Shown here: positions 1 to 9,513 of the stretch, piece by piece
Position numbering within the stretch: position 1 is the first letter of the stretch
Layout: each line of letters starts with the position of its first letter
Source: Arthrobacter sp. EPSL27
Lineage (GTDB): Bacteria; Actinomycetota; Actinomycetes; Actinomycetales; Micrococcaceae
DNA: 64,000 bases
Reading direction: 5' to 3'
NCBI RefSeq assembly: GCF_001512305.1
Contig: NZ_LNUT01000001.1
Coordinates: 124,001-188,000 of the forward strand
Notes under the pieces: model-generated
Told to the model about the DNA's origin: nothing
What the model saw: only the letters and a program-made list of their open reading frames with translations
Databases searched by the model: none
Made by a program: the position numbers and the translations under genes

Positions 1-23
1 AATCCGCCAAACGGCTGATAAAG

Positions 24-716
24 ATGTCTTCAACTGAAGAGCTTCTGAAGCGTCTCGGTGTCTCTATTGACGCCGGGACGCTTCGTCTTGCGCTCACACA
101 CCGTTCCTACGCCTACGAAAACGGTGGCATCCCCACCAACGAGCGCCTCGAGTTCCTGGGCGACTCCATCCTGGGGTTCTCGGTCACGGACGCGCTGTAC
201 CGCGACAACCCCATGCTGCCCGAAGGCGACCTGGCCAAGCGCCGGTCCGCCGTCGTCAGCACCAAAGCCCTCGCTGGAATCGGCCGCAGCATCGGATTGG
301 GCGACTACATCTACCTCGGACAGGGCGAAAAGCTCACCGAAGGCAAGAACAAGGCGTCCATCCTCGCGGACACCATGGAGGCGCTGATCGGCGCCACGTA
401 CGTCTCCAACGACATCGAGACGGCACGCCAGCTGGTCATGCGCCTGATCGGCCCGCTGCTGAAGGACGCTGCCGCGCTTGGCGCCGGCACCGACTGGAAG
501 ACCAGCATCCAGGAGCTGGCGGCCAGCCGTCAGCTCGGAACCATCAATTACGCCGTGGAGGGCTCCGGTCCGGACCATGCCCGGACCTTCGAAGCGGTGC
601 TGCGCATCGGCGGCAACGACTACGGCACCGGGACCGGCAACTCCAAGAAGGAAGCCGAACAGGAAGCCGCCGCGGACGCCTGGCGCAGGCTGTCGGCGCC
701 CTCCGAAGGCGCTTAG
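24..716 (+). CDS. rnc: Ribonuclease III
   Basis: Double-strand-specific endoribonuclease that processes rRNA precursors and structured mRNAs in the cytoplasm. The 230-residue length is normal for the family. The signature NERLEFLGDS lies at residues 39-48 and carries the metal-binding Glu and Asp. A second acidic pair sits in ADTMEALIG near residue 117. A double-stranded-RNA-binding domain fills about residues 155-225, with the basic KKEAEQEAA helix. The ATG at 24 is the first start inside the window, but the frame stays open to the left edge, so a slightly earlier start cannot be excluded. mutM follows after 9 nt, the usual actinobacterial pairing. Confidence 0.96.
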   Translation: MSSTEELLKRLGVSIDAGTLRLALTHRSYAYENGGIPTNERLEFLGDSILGFSVTDALYRDNPMLPEGDLAKRRSAVVSTKALAGIGRSIGLGDYIYLGQGEKLTEGKNKASILADTMEALIGATYVSNDIETARQLVMRLIGPLLKDAAALGAGTDWKTSIQELAASRQLGTINYAVEGSGPDHARTFEAVLRIGGNDYGTGTGNSKKEAEQEAAADAWRRLSAPSEGA

Positions 717-725
717 GCACGCACC

Positions 726-1676
726 GTGCCCGAACTGCCCGAGGTCGAAGTTGTCCGCCGCGGCCTGGTGAGCTGGGTGCGGGGCCGGACCATCACCGCT
801 GTTGAGGTGGTGGATCCGCGCTCCGTCCGCCGGCACGCCCTGGGCCCGGAGGACTTTGCCGGCAACCTTGAGGGCGCCCGCGTCCTGGACGTGGTGCGCC
901 GCGGGAAGTTCCTGTGGATGCCCTTGGCGGACACCGCAACCCCCGGCGCGTCCCTTCCCGCCGTTGCGCTCATGGCCCATCTGGGCATGTCCGGCCAGCT
1001 GCTGATGCAGGACTCCTCGGCCGCGGACGAGAAACACCTGAAAGTGCGGCTGCGGCTCAGTGCCGCCGACGGCATGCCCGAACAGCTCCGGTTCGTGGAT
1101 CAGCGAATCTTCGGCGGACTCTTCCTCACGTCGCTGGTTCCCACGCCCGACGGCGCCCCCGGCGGACTGGCCGAAACGCCGCTGCCGCTCATCGCCGAAG
1201 AAGCCGCCCACATCGCCCGGGACCCGCTGGACCCCTACTTCTCCTTCGACGCGTTCTACCGCCGGCTGCGGGCGCGCAAGACCGGCCTGAAGCGCGCGCT
1301 GCTGGACCAGGGACTGGTCTCCGGGATCGGCAACATCTACGCGGACGAAGCCCTCTGGAAAGCCAAGCTGCACTTCGCCCGGCCCACCGACACCCTCCGG
1401 CGGGCAGACGCCGAACGTGTCCTCGACGCCGCCCGCGACGTCATGACCGACGCGCTGGCAGCCGGCGGCACCAGCTTCGACTCGCTCTACGTCAACGTCA
1501 ACGGGGCCTCCGGCTACTTCGACCGGTCGCTCAACGCCTACGGGCGCGAGGGCAAGGAGTGCAAACGCTGCGCCGAAGCCGGCCGGGTCACCCTCCTCCG
1601 GCGGGACCAGTTCATGAACCGCTCCTCCTACACCTGCCCGGTCTGCCAGCCCCGGCCCCGCAACGGCCGCTGGTAG
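726..1676 (+). CDS. mutM: Formamidopyrimidine-DNA glycosylase (Fpg)
   Basis: Base-excision repair enzyme that removes 8-oxoguanine and formamidopyrimidines and nicks the abasic site. The GTG start at 726 is fixed by the N-terminal PELPEVE, whose Pro2 is the catalytic nucleophile after Met removal and whose Glu3 assists. The C-terminal zinc finger, CKRC...CPVC, is complete near residues 278-306. The 316-residue length is slightly long for the family. It is probably co-transcribed with rnc. The stop is only 1 nt from the end of the converging oleD gene. Confidence 0.96.
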   Translation: MPELPEVEVVRRGLVSWVRGRTITAVEVVDPRSVRRHALGPEDFAGNLEGARVLDVVRRGKFLWMPLADTATPGASLPAVALMAHLGMSGQLLMQDSSAADEKHLKVRLRLSAADGMPEQLRFVDQRIFGGLFLTSLVPTPDGAPGGLAETPLPLIAEEAAHIARDPLDPYFSFDAFYRRLRARKTGLKRALLDQGLVSGIGNIYADEALWKAKLHFARPTDTLRRADAERVLDAARDVMTDALAAGGTSFDSLYVNVNGASGYFDRSLNAYGREGKECKRCAEAGRVTLLRRDQFMNRSSYTCPVCQPRPRNGRW

Positions 1677-1677
1677 C

Positions 1678-2646
1678 TCACGCCCTGTAGTGCCCGGCCA
1701 GCCTTGCCAGGCCCTCGTCGAGGGACACGGCAGGGGTCCAGTCGAGGAGCCAGCGGGTTTCCCGCTGGTCGAACCAGTGGGCTGTGGAGAGCTGCTCGGC
1801 GAGGAATCGAGTCATGGGCGGCTCGTCCTGGCGGCCGAGCCGGGTCCAGGCCTTCTCCACCACCCAGCCGGCACCCCGGGCGAGCCGGCCCGGCACCGAC
1901 CACGACGGCGGGCGGACGCCGCCCGCGGCGCAGATGCCCGCCAGCAGTTCGCCCACCGGGCGGGGTTCGCCGTTGCTGACCACCACCGCTTTGCCGTGGA
2001 CATGCTCCATGCGGTGCAGGGCGGCGGCGATGGCCGAGGCGGCGTTGTCCACGTAGGTGGTGTCGATGAGGGCGGCCCCGGCGTCGAGCAGCGGCAGGCG
2101 GCCGCGGCCGGCCCGGTCCAGCACCCGTTCCACCAGCTGCGTGTCGCCCGGGCCCCAGACGATGTGCGGCCGCACCGCTGCGACCCGGAAACCCGGCCCG
2201 TCCGCTGCCAGCGCCAGCAGCTCGGCCGCCGCCTTGGTGCGGGAGTAGTCGCCGTGCGCGCGGGCCGGGTCCGCGCGCACGGCGCCCAGCCCGACGATCG
2301 CGGCCCCGGAGTTCGCCACGGACGGCGAGGAGACGAACACCAGGTCCCGCACGCCGGCGTCGCGGGCGGCGCGGAGCAGGCGGCGGGTGCCCTCGACATT
2401 GACCTCGTCGAACTCGGCGGGGCGGCCCGCAAACGAGACTTTCGCCGCCAGGTGGATGACACCCTCCGCGCCGGAGACGGCACGGCGGACGGCGGCGTCG
2501 TCGGTGAGGGAGCCGCAGGCGTCCGTGGCGCCCTCGACCCCGGACGGGCGGCGCTGGAAGGTGGTGACGGCATGGCCCCGCCGCACCAGCAGGGCGGCCA
2601 CCTCGCGGCCCAGCAGCCCGCTGGCACCAGTGACAAGCACCCTCAT
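1678..2646 (-). CDS. oleD: OleD-type NAD(P)-dependent 2-alkyl-3-oxoalkanoate reductase
   Basis: Short-chain dehydrogenase of the extended (3-beta-HSD/epimerase) class. In the olefin pathway OleD reduces the 2-alkyl-3-keto acid made by OleA to a 2-alkyl-3-hydroxy acid. The nucleotide-binding motif TGASGLLG is at residues 6-13. A YSRTK motif supplies the catalytic Tyr and Lys, preceded by a VFVSSPS strand. The ATG at 2646 overlaps the oleBC stop by 4 nt (ATGA), so translation is probably coupled. It is the last gene of an oleA-oleBC-oleD operon, which is the arrangement known from Micrococcus luteus. The function is inferred from this context; alone it would be called an NAD-dependent epimerase. 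Confidence 0.85.
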   Translation of the reverse strand: MRVLVTGASGLLGREVAALLVRRGHAVTTFQRRPSGVEGATDACGSLTDDAAVRRAVSGAEGVIHLAAKVSFAGRPAEFDEVNVEGTRRLLRAARDAGVRDLVFVSSPSVANSGAAIVGLGAVRADPARAHGDYSRTKAAAELLALAADGPGFRVAAVRPHIVWGPGDTQLVERVLDRAGRGRLPLLDAGAALIDTTYVDNAASAIAAALHRMEHVHGKAVVVSNGEPRPVGELLAGICAAGGVRPPSWSVPGRLARGAGWVVEKAWTRLGRQDEPPMTRFLAEQLSTAHWFDQRETRWLLDWTPAVSLDEGLARLAGHYRA

Positions 2647-5342
2647 GGCGTGCCCGGACGGCCGCCGGCCAGCACCGAGGAGGCCCAGCGGGCCAGCCGG
2701 GTCCTGTCGATCTTGGCGTTGTGGCGGATGTCGGTCGGCTGGGCGGGCACGGCCAGCACGGCGGAGATGCTGATGCCGGCCCGGCGGGCCGCATCGCGCA
2801 CGCGCCGGGCGAGGTGCGGCGCGGCCGGGCCGGCCCGGCGGGCCGGAGGTACGGTTTCGACGACGGCCACGACGGCCTGCGTTCCGGCCGGCCCGACACC
2901 GACGACGGCGGCGAGCCCGACGTCGTCCAGGCGTTCGATGGCCTGCTCGGCGCCCACCGGGGTCACCACCGCACCCGGGGCGGTGACCACGTGCGCCAGC
3001 CGGCCCTCCACCCAGAGCCGGCCGGCGGCGTCGAAGTGCCCGACGTCGCCGGTGCGGTGCCACCCGGGCGTGCGGGCGCTCTCCCGCTGGGTCAGCCAGA
3101 GCCGGTCGTAGGCGTCCTTGACGTGCGGGGCGCTGACCAGGATCTCGCCGGTCACCCCGGTCTCTGTGACGGGGCAATCGCCGGGGGCAGTGCCGTCCCC
3201 GGCGAGCGGGACGACGGCGACGCGGGCACCGTGCACGGGCAGGCCCACACAGACGCCGTTGCCGGCCCCTGCCACGGTTCCGCCGGCGGCGTCGGCCTCC
3301 GCGGCGCGGATCTGTTCGAGGCTGATGTCGGTGACCGGCAACGCCTCGGTCATTCCGTAGGGGGTGTGCAGCGACGCCCGGGGCAGCAGCCGCTGCACCT
3401 CGGCGAGGAGGGGCTCCGGGACGGGTGCGCCGGCGGACAGCAGCAGCTCCACGCCGTCCAGGGCACGCTGCCCGGCCCCGTCCAGGCTGTCCCTGGTCGC
3501 GAGGACGTTGCGCAGCGCCGCGGGCGAGGCGAAGACCACCGTGGCGTCAATGGCGGCGGCAGCGTCCGCCAGCGCTCGGGCGGTCAGCGTGCGGGGCGCG
3601 GTGACGTCCATGGCGGGAGTCACCGACACCGCTCCGAGCGCCGGGCCCAGCAGGGCGAACGGCGCGAAGCCCGCCACCAGGCGTGCGCCGGGGCGGATCC
3701 CCAGGGTCGCAGCCACGGTGTCCCGCATGGCGGCCAGCTGCCGGTGGGTGTAGAGCACGCCCTTCGCGGGCCCGGTGGAGCCGGAGGTGAAGAGCACGGC
3801 GGCGGGGGCGTCCGGGGCGGGTGCCTGCGACGGCGGGGGCTTTCCGGCTCCCCGCCGGGACAGGGCAGCGAGGGAGGTTTCGACGGCGAGGAGGCGGCGG
3901 CGGCCGGGCGGCAGATCCCGCACACTGATGCGCCGCCCCGGCCAGCCAAGCACCGAGGCAGCTGCGAGCGCCTTGTCGATGCCGATGAGGAAGTCCGGGG
4001 TGGCGCCCTTGACCGCGCGGCTGAGGCCGCGGGTGCCCAGGCCGGCGTCGGCGACGACCACCACGGCACCGATCCTGAGGCAGGCGTAGAGGACCACGGT
4101 CAGATCCACCCCCGGCGGAACCATCAGGCTCACCCGGCTGCCGTGCTGCACCCCGGCTTCCTGCAGTCCCGCCGCGAGCGCGGCGATGTCCCGTTCCAGC
4201 TCCCGCCAGTCCAGCGCGCGGGAGACGCTGCCGTCCGGGGCCATTTCCGCGACGGCGGTGTCCCCTCCTGCGGGGCCTGCTGCCAGGTCGGTGAGCGGAG
4301 CCCAGAGGGGCGCGTTCCCGGCGGGGCCGCCGGCCCCCAGGGGTTCGGATGTGGCGTCCCCGGCGGGTGCGCTGTCATCTCCGGGCGCGCTGTCCTCGCC
4401 GGAGCCGACCGGCAGGCCTTGCCCGGCGAGCCAGGCGAAGACCGGAGCCGCAATGTCCCGGTCTTCCGGAAGCAGGTGGCCGGCTCCCTCAAACCGGTGC
4501 ACGTCCGCGTGCGGCAGCCGGGCGGTGAGGTCCTTGAGGTACCGGTTGGAGAAGATCGGGTCCTGCGGGCCCCAGAGGACCAGTGCCGGAACCTTCAGCC
4601 CACGCACCCCTTCGGCGACCCGGTCCAGCGCCGGGAAGCTGGGATGGGACGGGCCCACAGGAATGTCCGCCACAAAGTTCCCCACGCCCGCGCGGCGGCC
4701 GGCCCCACGGTAGGGGGCCATAAACGCGTCCCGGACCTCCGGGGTTAGCGGCGGGCGGGCCAGGGCGTGCGTCACGCGAAGGAAGGTGTCCGACGTCGTG
4801 GTTCCCCAGCGGTGCACGGCAGGGTGCAGCGCCAGCCGCAGCGGCCGGGGGATCGGGGACCCGGCGGGCTGGTGGACGGCGGTGTTGGTCAGCACGACGG
4901 CGGCAAGCTGCTGCGGGTGGGCCACGGCCCAGCCGAGGCTGATCACGCCGCCCCAGTCGTGGCCGACCGTGACCACGGGTCCGTCCAGCCCGAGCGCGTC
5001 GGTGAGGTCGCCCAGGTCGTTGATCCGGTCCGCCAGGCGCCGGAATGTGCCGGTGCGCTCGGAGTAGCCCATGTCCAGCTGGTCCACCGCCACCACGCGC
5101 CACGGGCGGGACGGGTCGGAGCCGGCGGCCAGGAGGGTGCGCCACAGGTAGGACCACGTCGGGTTGCCGTGCACGCACAGCAGCGTGCCCGCAGGTACAA
5201 GGCCGCGGCGGGAGAGCTGGGCGCCATTGTCGAGCAGGTGCCAGCGCCGCACGGTCCCGGGCTCATCCGCGGCGGAGGTGGAGGCCACCTCGATCTCGCG
5301 TGACCATCCGGGGTCGACGCCGGGCCAGCCGGCCGCTACCAC
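2643..5342 (-). CDS. oleBC: OleBC fusion: beta-lactone decarboxylase plus beta-lactone synthetase
   Basis: Two-domain enzyme of long-chain olefin synthesis. Residues 1 to about 295 form an alpha/beta hydrolase of the haloalkane-dehalogenase type (OleB), with an HGNPTWSYLWR oxyanion region and the nucleophile Asp in GHDWGG. After a Pro/Gly/Ala-rich linker the rest is an AMP-dependent synthetase (OleC), with the phosphate-binding motif FTSGSTGPAKG and PYGMTEA. OleC makes a beta-lactone from the hydroxy acid and OleB decarboxylates it to the cis-olefin. Fusion of B and C is known from actinobacteria such as Micrococcus. The GTG at 5342 overlaps the end of oleA; an earlier in-frame ATG at 5390 would reach further into oleA and is less likely. 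The product is 899 residues. Confidence 0.86.
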   Translation of the reverse strand: MVAAGWPGVDPGWSREIEVASTSAADEPGTVRRWHLLDNGAQLSRRGLVPAGTLLCVHGNPTWSYLWRTLLAAGSDPSRPWRVVAVDQLDMGYSERTGTFRRLADRINDLGDLTDALGLDGPVVTVGHDWGGVISLGWAVAHPQQLAAVVLTNTAVHQPAGSPIPRPLRLALHPAVHRWGTTTSDTFLRVTHALARPPLTPEVRDAFMAPYRGAGRRAGVGNFVADIPVGPSHPSFPALDRVAEGVRGLKVPALVLWGPQDPIFSNRYLKDLTARLPHADVHRFEGAGHLLPEDRDIAAPVFAWLAGQGLPVGSGEDSAPGDDSAPAGDATSEPLGAGGPAGNAPLWAPLTDLAAGPAGGDTAVAEMAPDGSVSRALDWRELERDIAALAAGLQEAGVQHGSRVSLMVPPGVDLTVVLYACLRIGAVVVVADAGLGTRGLSRAVKGATPDFLIGIDKALAAASVLGWPGRRISVRDLPPGRRRLLAVETSLAALSRRGAGKPPPSQAPAPDAPAAVLFTSGSTGPAKGVLYTHRQLAAMRDTVAATLGIRPGARLVAGFAPFALLGPALGAVSVTPAMDVTAPRTLTARALADAAAAIDATVVFASPAALRNVLATRDSLDGAGQRALDGVELLLSAGAPVPEPLLAEVQRLLPRASLHTPYGMTEALPVTDISLEQIRAAEADAAGGTVAGAGNGVCVGLPVHGARVAVVPLAGDGTAPGDCPVTETGVTGEILVSAPHVKDAYDRLWLTQRESARTPGWHRTGDVGHFDAAGRLWVEGRLAHVVTAPGAVVTPVGAEQAIERLDDVGLAAVVGVGPAGTQAVVAVVETVPPARRAGPAAPHLARRVRDAARRAGISISAVLAVPAQPTDIRHNAKIDRTRLARWASSVLAGGRPGTP

Positions 5343-6358
5343 TCGATCTCCACCATCGCGGTGTTCAGGCCGGAACCGACGCCCATGCACAGCACCCTGT
5401 CACCGGGTCCGAGCGTCTGCGCCTCGGCCGCGAGGGTCATGGGAAGGGAGGCGGGCCCCACATTGCCCCAGCGGGGGAACGTGATGGGGACCTTGTCCGG
5501 ATCCAGATCGAGTGCTTCGATGACCGCCTGGGTGTAGGCGTTGCTTACCTGGTGTGTGACGTACCGGTCCATGGCGGCCCAGTTCCACTCCGGCTGGGCC
5601 TCGTGCCAGGCGTCGGACACCAGTTGCAGGCCGCCGTCGAGCAGCCCCTTCGTGTCGGTGGCCATGCCGTCGATGCCGCCCACGCACAAGTCGTGGTGCT
5701 CGGTGCCGGCCCGCATCACGCCGCCCACCAGCCGGTGCGCGCCGGGGTGCTGGTCGGCCGGCCCCAGGACGGCAGCAGCGGCTCCGGAGCCCAGCGTGAG
5801 GGTGGCGAACTCGCGGTTGAAATCCTCGCGTGTGGTCTCCGGCCGCTGCAGCCGCGCCAGGGTGGCCTCCTGCGTCGCCTGGGCGTCCTCGCCGTTGACG
5901 ATCAGCGCGTACTTGATCTGGCCGGAATCGATCATGTTGGCCGCCAGCGTCATGCCGTTGACGAATCCCAGGCAGGCGTTGGCCAGGTCGAAGTTCATGG
6001 CGGACGAGGGAAGGCCCAGCCCGTGGTGGATCTTCACGGCGACGGATGGTTCAAGGTTCCGCCGCGTGACGGACGTGTTGATCAGCAGCCCCACCTCGGA
6101 CGTCTCGACGCCGGACTCGGCCAGGGCTTTCGCGCCGGCCTCGATGGCGGCGTCGTCGAAGGACGTCCCGGCGGCCCACCAGCGCCGGTGCGTGATGCCG
6201 GCGACGCGTTCGAGCAGCTTCGGGGGGAACTTCAGCCGGCGCAGCGTCGACGCCAGCCTGCGGTCGAATTCCGCGGAACTGACGCTGTTCGGAGCCTCGA
6301 CGCTGCTCACCGAAAGCAAAGCGGTGTTGCGGTGCCGGAATGTTGCATTCCCTACCAA
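5336..6358 (-). CDS. oleA: OleA, thiolase-fold acyl-CoA condensing enzyme
   Basis: Condenses two fatty acyl-CoAs head to head to give a 2-alkyl-3-keto acid, the first step of the ole pathway. It belongs to the KAS III/thiolase superfamily. The nucleophile Cys is in NACLGFVNGM near residue 125. Later motifs include PRWGNVGPAS, with the conserved Asn, and GVGSGLN close to the C-terminus. I chose the TTG at 6358 because the protein then begins MVGNATFRH, typical of OleA, and AGGGG stands 7 nt upstream. An ATG at 6415 would add 19 residues. The gene overlaps oleBC and heads the operon. Confidence 0.84.
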   Translation of the reverse strand: MVGNATFRHRNTALLSVSSVEAPNSVSSAEFDRRLASTLRRLKFPPKLLERVAGITHRRWWAAGTSFDDAAIEAGAKALAESGVETSEVGLLINTSVTRRNLEPSVAVKIHHGLGLPSSAMNFDLANACLGFVNGMTLAANMIDSGQIKYALIVNGEDAQATQEATLARLQRPETTREDFNREFATLTLGSGAAAAVLGPADQHPGAHRLVGGVMRAGTEHHDLCVGGIDGMATDTKGLLDGGLQLVSDAWHEAQPEWNWAAMDRYVTHQVSNAYTQAVIEALDLDPDKVPITFPRWGNVGPASLPMTLAAEAQTLGPGDRVLCMGVGSGLNTAMVEIEW

Positions 6359-6505
6359 ATTCAAGCCCCTGTTCGTGTCTGTCCTGCGCCCTGCGGATAA
6401 CCGCAGTCCAAGCACAGGCCCAAGAGCTTAACTATGCCCGCTGCAGCCCGGTTCCCGCATTCCGCCCGGCAGATATTGCACGGCTCGGTCCAGGTGCGGC
6501 TGGCC

Positions 6506-7210
6506 TCAGCCGGCGTCGAGGACGAAGAAGAGGAAGCACAGGAACGCTGTCTTCTCGCCGCTGAGGATCCGCGGCGGGAGGAGCTCCTCCGGGGTGTCCG
6601 GGGACGGTGCCGGTTCGCTGACCGTGGCCACACGGTATCCCGCCGACGTGAAGGCGTTGATCATGGCGTGGAGCGGGCGGTGCCAGAAGGTCAGGACCGC
6701 AGGGTTGCCGTTGAACTCGTAGTCCTCCGAGTACTGCCGGACGGCGAAGTAGTCCTCCGCGGGGTAATTGACCACGCTGACCGCGGGATGGTTGACCGAG
6801 ACGATCAGCCGGCCGCCGGGCTTCAGCACACGCCGCAATTCGGCCAGCGGACCGGCCCAGTCCTCCAGATAGTGCAGCACCAGGGAGGCGACGACGTCGT
6901 CGAAGGTGCCGTTGTCGAAAGGCAACGGCCCGCTGAGGTCGGCCACGTGCAGGTCGGCGGCCGTGCCCAGGCGCTGACGGGCCAGGTCGAGCATCGCAGG
7001 GCTGGAATCGAGGCCGGTCATGATCGCGCCCTTTGCGCCCAACGCCGCGGACAGGGGCCCGGAACCGCATCCCGCGTCCAGGATGCGTCGGCCGTCGACG
7101 TCGCCGGCCAGGCTGATCATCGCCGGCCGCTCGTAGTACGCGTTCAGGAGGCTGGACTCGTTTTCTGCCGCGTAGCTTTCGGCGAAACTGTCGTAGTGGT
7201 CGGCTTTCAC
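6506..7210 (-). CDS. Class I SAM-dependent methyltransferase
   Basis: 234-residue cytoplasmic methyltransferase of the UbiE/type-11 group. Motif I is LDAGCGSGPLS near residues 44-54. A TGLDSSPAML acidic-loop strand follows, then DLSGPLPFDNGTFDDVVASL and LKPGGRL. The substrate is not evident. It lies 147 nt upstream of oleA on the same strand, so it could share a promoter region with the ole operon, but methyltransferases are not part of the known ole pathway. The nearest homologues are general small-molecule methyltransferases. Confidence 0.85.
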   Translation of the reverse strand: MKADHYDSFAESYAAENESSLLNAYYERPAMISLAGDVDGRRILDAGCGSGPLSAALGAKGAIMTGLDSSPAMLDLARQRLGTAADLHVADLSGPLPFDNGTFDDVVASLVLHYLEDWAGPLAELRRVLKPGGRLIVSVNHPAVSVVNYPAEDYFAVRQYSEDYEFNGNPAVLTFWHRPLHAMINAFTSAGYRVATVSEPAPSPDTPEELLPPRILSGEKTAFLCFLFFVLDAG

Positions 7211-7508
7211 GGATCCTCATTCCCCGAATAGGAGCCCCTGGTCAGGGCAGGCAGCCTGATCCTAACAACCCTCCGTCCGGGCCGGCCCGCACTGTCAGTC
7301 CCTGCGCCGTCCATCCGGGGCCCGGCGATTTGCCCGGCCCCGCCCGCAACGGATGCTGGTAGCGGAGGCCCGCAATTCAAGTAGTCCTACTCTTACGCCG
7401 GCGTTCCCCGCGCTGAAAGACTGGGACGATGGGTGCTAGGGGAACAACAACCATGGTCTCGCCGGGCGCTGTCTCGCCGGGCGCTGCTGCCCGGGCCAGG
7501 AACCGTCC
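7211..7508. other. Divergent intergenic region
   Basis: 298 bp between the leftward methyltransferase and the rightward exported-protein gene. It should hold both promoters. I could not fix convincing -35/-10 pairs. The only clear structure is the 15-bp tandem duplication at 7456-7485. Confidence 0.5.
7456..7485. repeat. Two tandem copies of a 15-bp unit
   Basis: GTCTCGCCGGGCGCT is present twice without a gap (7456-7470 and 7471-7485), just before the exported-protein gene at 7509. A small ORF starting at ATG 7453 runs through it and stops at the next gene's start; it does not look like a real gene. Confidence 0.85.
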
Positions 7509-8216
7509 ATGAAAACCAAATGGCTGGTCGCCGCGGGAGCCGGCGTGGCGGCCCTGCTGGGCGGCACCGCCGTGGCGCTGGACCAGATGACGGCCGCTGA
7601 ATCCTCGGTGTCGGGCGCGCCGCCGGCGGGCAACAGCCCGCACACTGCCGGCAGCAGCCCGGGCGATGCGGGTACTGCCGGTGTTCCGGGTGCCCCGGGC
7701 TCCGGCGGGGAAGCATCCGCCGGGAGTACAGCGGCTCCTTCCCGGGGATCCGCTGACGGAGCGGCTTCGGTCCCAGTGGGCCGTGAGGTGCTTCCCCCCG
7801 TCAGTGCCACCCCCACCGGGCTGCCCGCGCCGACCGCACCGGCAGCCCTGGTCAGCGCGCCCCTGCCCGCCGCGGCGTCGGCCCAGGGCGGGATCGTGGA
7901 CGGCTATCCAACGGATATCCTCCCGTTCCCTGACGCAACGGTGCTGGTCTCGACGTCGGTCTCCCCGGCGGAGGGAACGCTGCAGGTGGCCGCCGACGCC
8001 ATCGCCCCCTTGAGCCAGGACGCGGTGGCCGGGCACTACCAGCAGGTCCTGGGCGGCCTGGGTTTCTGGTCCGAACCCGTTCCTGCCGCGGACGGACAAC
8101 GGGCCATCCGCTTCGGCCGGGGCACCGACTCCCTGACGTTCACGGCCTCCACCACGGGCACCGGAGGCACCCGGTTCATGCTCCTGGGAAACCTGCGCGC
8201 TGCTGACGGGGGATAG
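7509..8216 (+). CDS. Predicted exported or membrane-anchored protein of unknown function
   Basis: I do not recognise the family. The 235-residue product begins MKTK followed by a hydrophobic stretch to about residue 24, a signal peptide or anchor with no lipobox Cys. A low-complexity Ser/Gly/Pro/Ala linker follows to about residue 115. A compact C-terminal domain of about 100 residues contains GYPTDILPFPDATVL and ends with FMLLGNLRAAD. It is followed 4 nt later by an MFS gene and then an anchored beta-propeller gene, a three-gene operon by spacing. Function within that set is unknown. Confidence 0.75.
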   Translation: MKTKWLVAAGAGVAALLGGTAVALDQMTAAESSVSGAPPAGNSPHTAGSSPGDAGTAGVPGAPGSGGEASAGSTAAPSRGSADGAASVPVGREVLPPVSATPTGLPAPTAPAALVSAPLPAAASAQGGIVDGYPTDILPFPDATVLVSTSVSPAEGTLQVAADAIAPLSQDAVAGHYQQVLGGLGFWSEPVPAADGQRAIRFGRGTDSLTFTASTTGTGGTRFMLLGNLRAADGG

Positions 8217-8220
8217 CGCC

Positions 8221-9513
8221 ATGTACCTCTCCATGTCCGACCGCAACGGCGGCAAGAAGGACCAGCAGCCACCCGCGGGCGCGGATCCGGCCGGGCCCGC
8301 CGGGCCGCGTTTCCGGCTTTCCCCGGTGATTCTCTGGCTGGGTGTGGTCAGCATGCTCACCGATGTCTCGTCCGAGTCAGTCTCTGCGGTCCTGCCCCTC
8401 TACATCACCGCGTTCCTGGGCCTGTCCACCATTGCGTTTGGCATCCTGGACGGAATCAACCAGGGGGCCAGCGCCATTGTCCGGATCGCCGCGGGGTATG
8501 CCTCCGACCGCATCGGCCGGCCCAAACCGGTGGCCGTCGCGGGCTACGGCCTCTCCATGCTGGCCCGGATCGGGCTGCTGTTCGCGGCCGGATTCTGGGC
8601 CCTGACCGCCGTCGTGACCGCGGACCGCGTGGGCAAGGGCATCCGCACGGCCCCCCGCGATGCGCTGATCTCGGTGTCCGCCCAGCCTGAACACCAGGCG
8701 CGGCATTTCGGAGTGCACCGGATGCTGGACAGCATCGGTGCGGCCACCGGCCCGCTGCTGGCCTTCTTCGTCCTGATGCTGATCCCCAACGGCTACTCCA
8801 CCGTCTTTGTGGTCTCCCTGGCGTTCGCGGCCCTGGGGGTGGCGGTGCTGGTGCTGCTGGTGCCAAACCTGAGAACACGCCCGCAGGACAGAAAGCCGGG
8901 CACAAAGGGGCAGGGGAAGACAGGCTTCCGCTGGCGCCTGCTGCGTGAACCCGGGCTGGGCCGGCTCCTGATGGCGGCCGGGATCCTGGGCCTGCTGACG
9001 GTCGGCGACGGCTTCATCTACCTGGTACTGCAGGACAGGGACGCCTTCGCCGTGCAATGGTTCCCGCTGCTCTACGTGGGCACGAACGTGGTGTTCCTGC
9101 TCCTCGCCATTCCGCTGGGCCGCCTCGCGGACCGCTGGGGCAAGGCGCGGGTCTTTATCCTGGGGCACGTGGCGCTCCTTGCCTGTTACCTGCTGGCCGC
9201 CGTACCGGTCGGGGGACTTGGGCTGACCCTGGCCTGTCTTGTCCTGCTTGGGGCCTTTTACGCCGCGACGGACGGGGTTCTCGCGGCCCTGGCCAGCCAG
9301 CTGACCCCGCCGGACAAGCTTGCCACCGGGCTTGGGACCGCGCAGACCGTCGTGGCACTGAGCCGCATGACCGCTTCGGTGGGCTTCGGTGTCCTGTGGT
9401 TCGCCGTCGGGCCTGCCGTTGCGATGGGGGTGGTCGGCGTGCTGCTGGCAGCGGGGGTGGTGGCGTCCTGGTTCCTGCTGCGCGGCGGGGTGCTGCACGG
9501 GGCCGCAGCGTGA
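8221..9513 (+). CDS. MFS transporter
   Basis: 430-residue major facilitator protein with about 12 hydrophobic segments, split 6+6 by a charged loop near residues 215-245. The MFS motif A region appears as GYASDRIGRPKP between helices 2 and 3. The first helix carries MLTDVSSESV, a pattern of a subfamily of uncharacterised actinobacterial exporters. The start at 8221 has GGGGG 9 nt upstream; an in-frame ATG at 8233 is an alternative. It overlaps the next gene by 4 nt (GTGA), so both are probably translated together. The substrate cannot be told. Confidence 0.88.
   Translation: MYLSMSDRNGGKKDQQPPAGADPAGPAGPRFRLSPVILWLGVVSMLTDVSSESVSAVLPLYITAFLGLSTIAFGILDGINQGASAIVRIAAGYASDRIGRPKPVAVAGYGLSMLARIGLLFAAGFWALTAVVTADRVGKGIRTAPRDALISVSAQPEHQARHFGVHRMLDSIGAATGPLLAFFVLMLIPNGYSTVFVVSLAFAALGVAVLVLLVPNLRTRPQDRKPGTKGQGKTGFRWRLLREPGLGRLLMAAGILGLLTVGDGFIYLVLQDRDAFAVQWFPLLYVGTNVVFLLLAIPLGRLADRWGKARVFILGHVALLACYLLAAVPVGGLGLTLACLVLLGAFYAATDGVLAALASQLTPPDKLATGLGTAQTVVALSRMTASVGFGVLWFAVGPAVAMGVVGVLLAAGVVASWFLLRGGVLHGAAA

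Noticed and set aside
30..1373. Long minus-strand open frame of 447 codons opposite rnc and mutM
   Set aside because: Opposite strand of two certain genes; composition is that of an antisense shadow with no ribosome site or domain.
2643..5390. Longer oleBC start at ATG 5390
   Set aside because: It would overlap oleA by 55 nt; GTG 5342 gives the usual short overlap.
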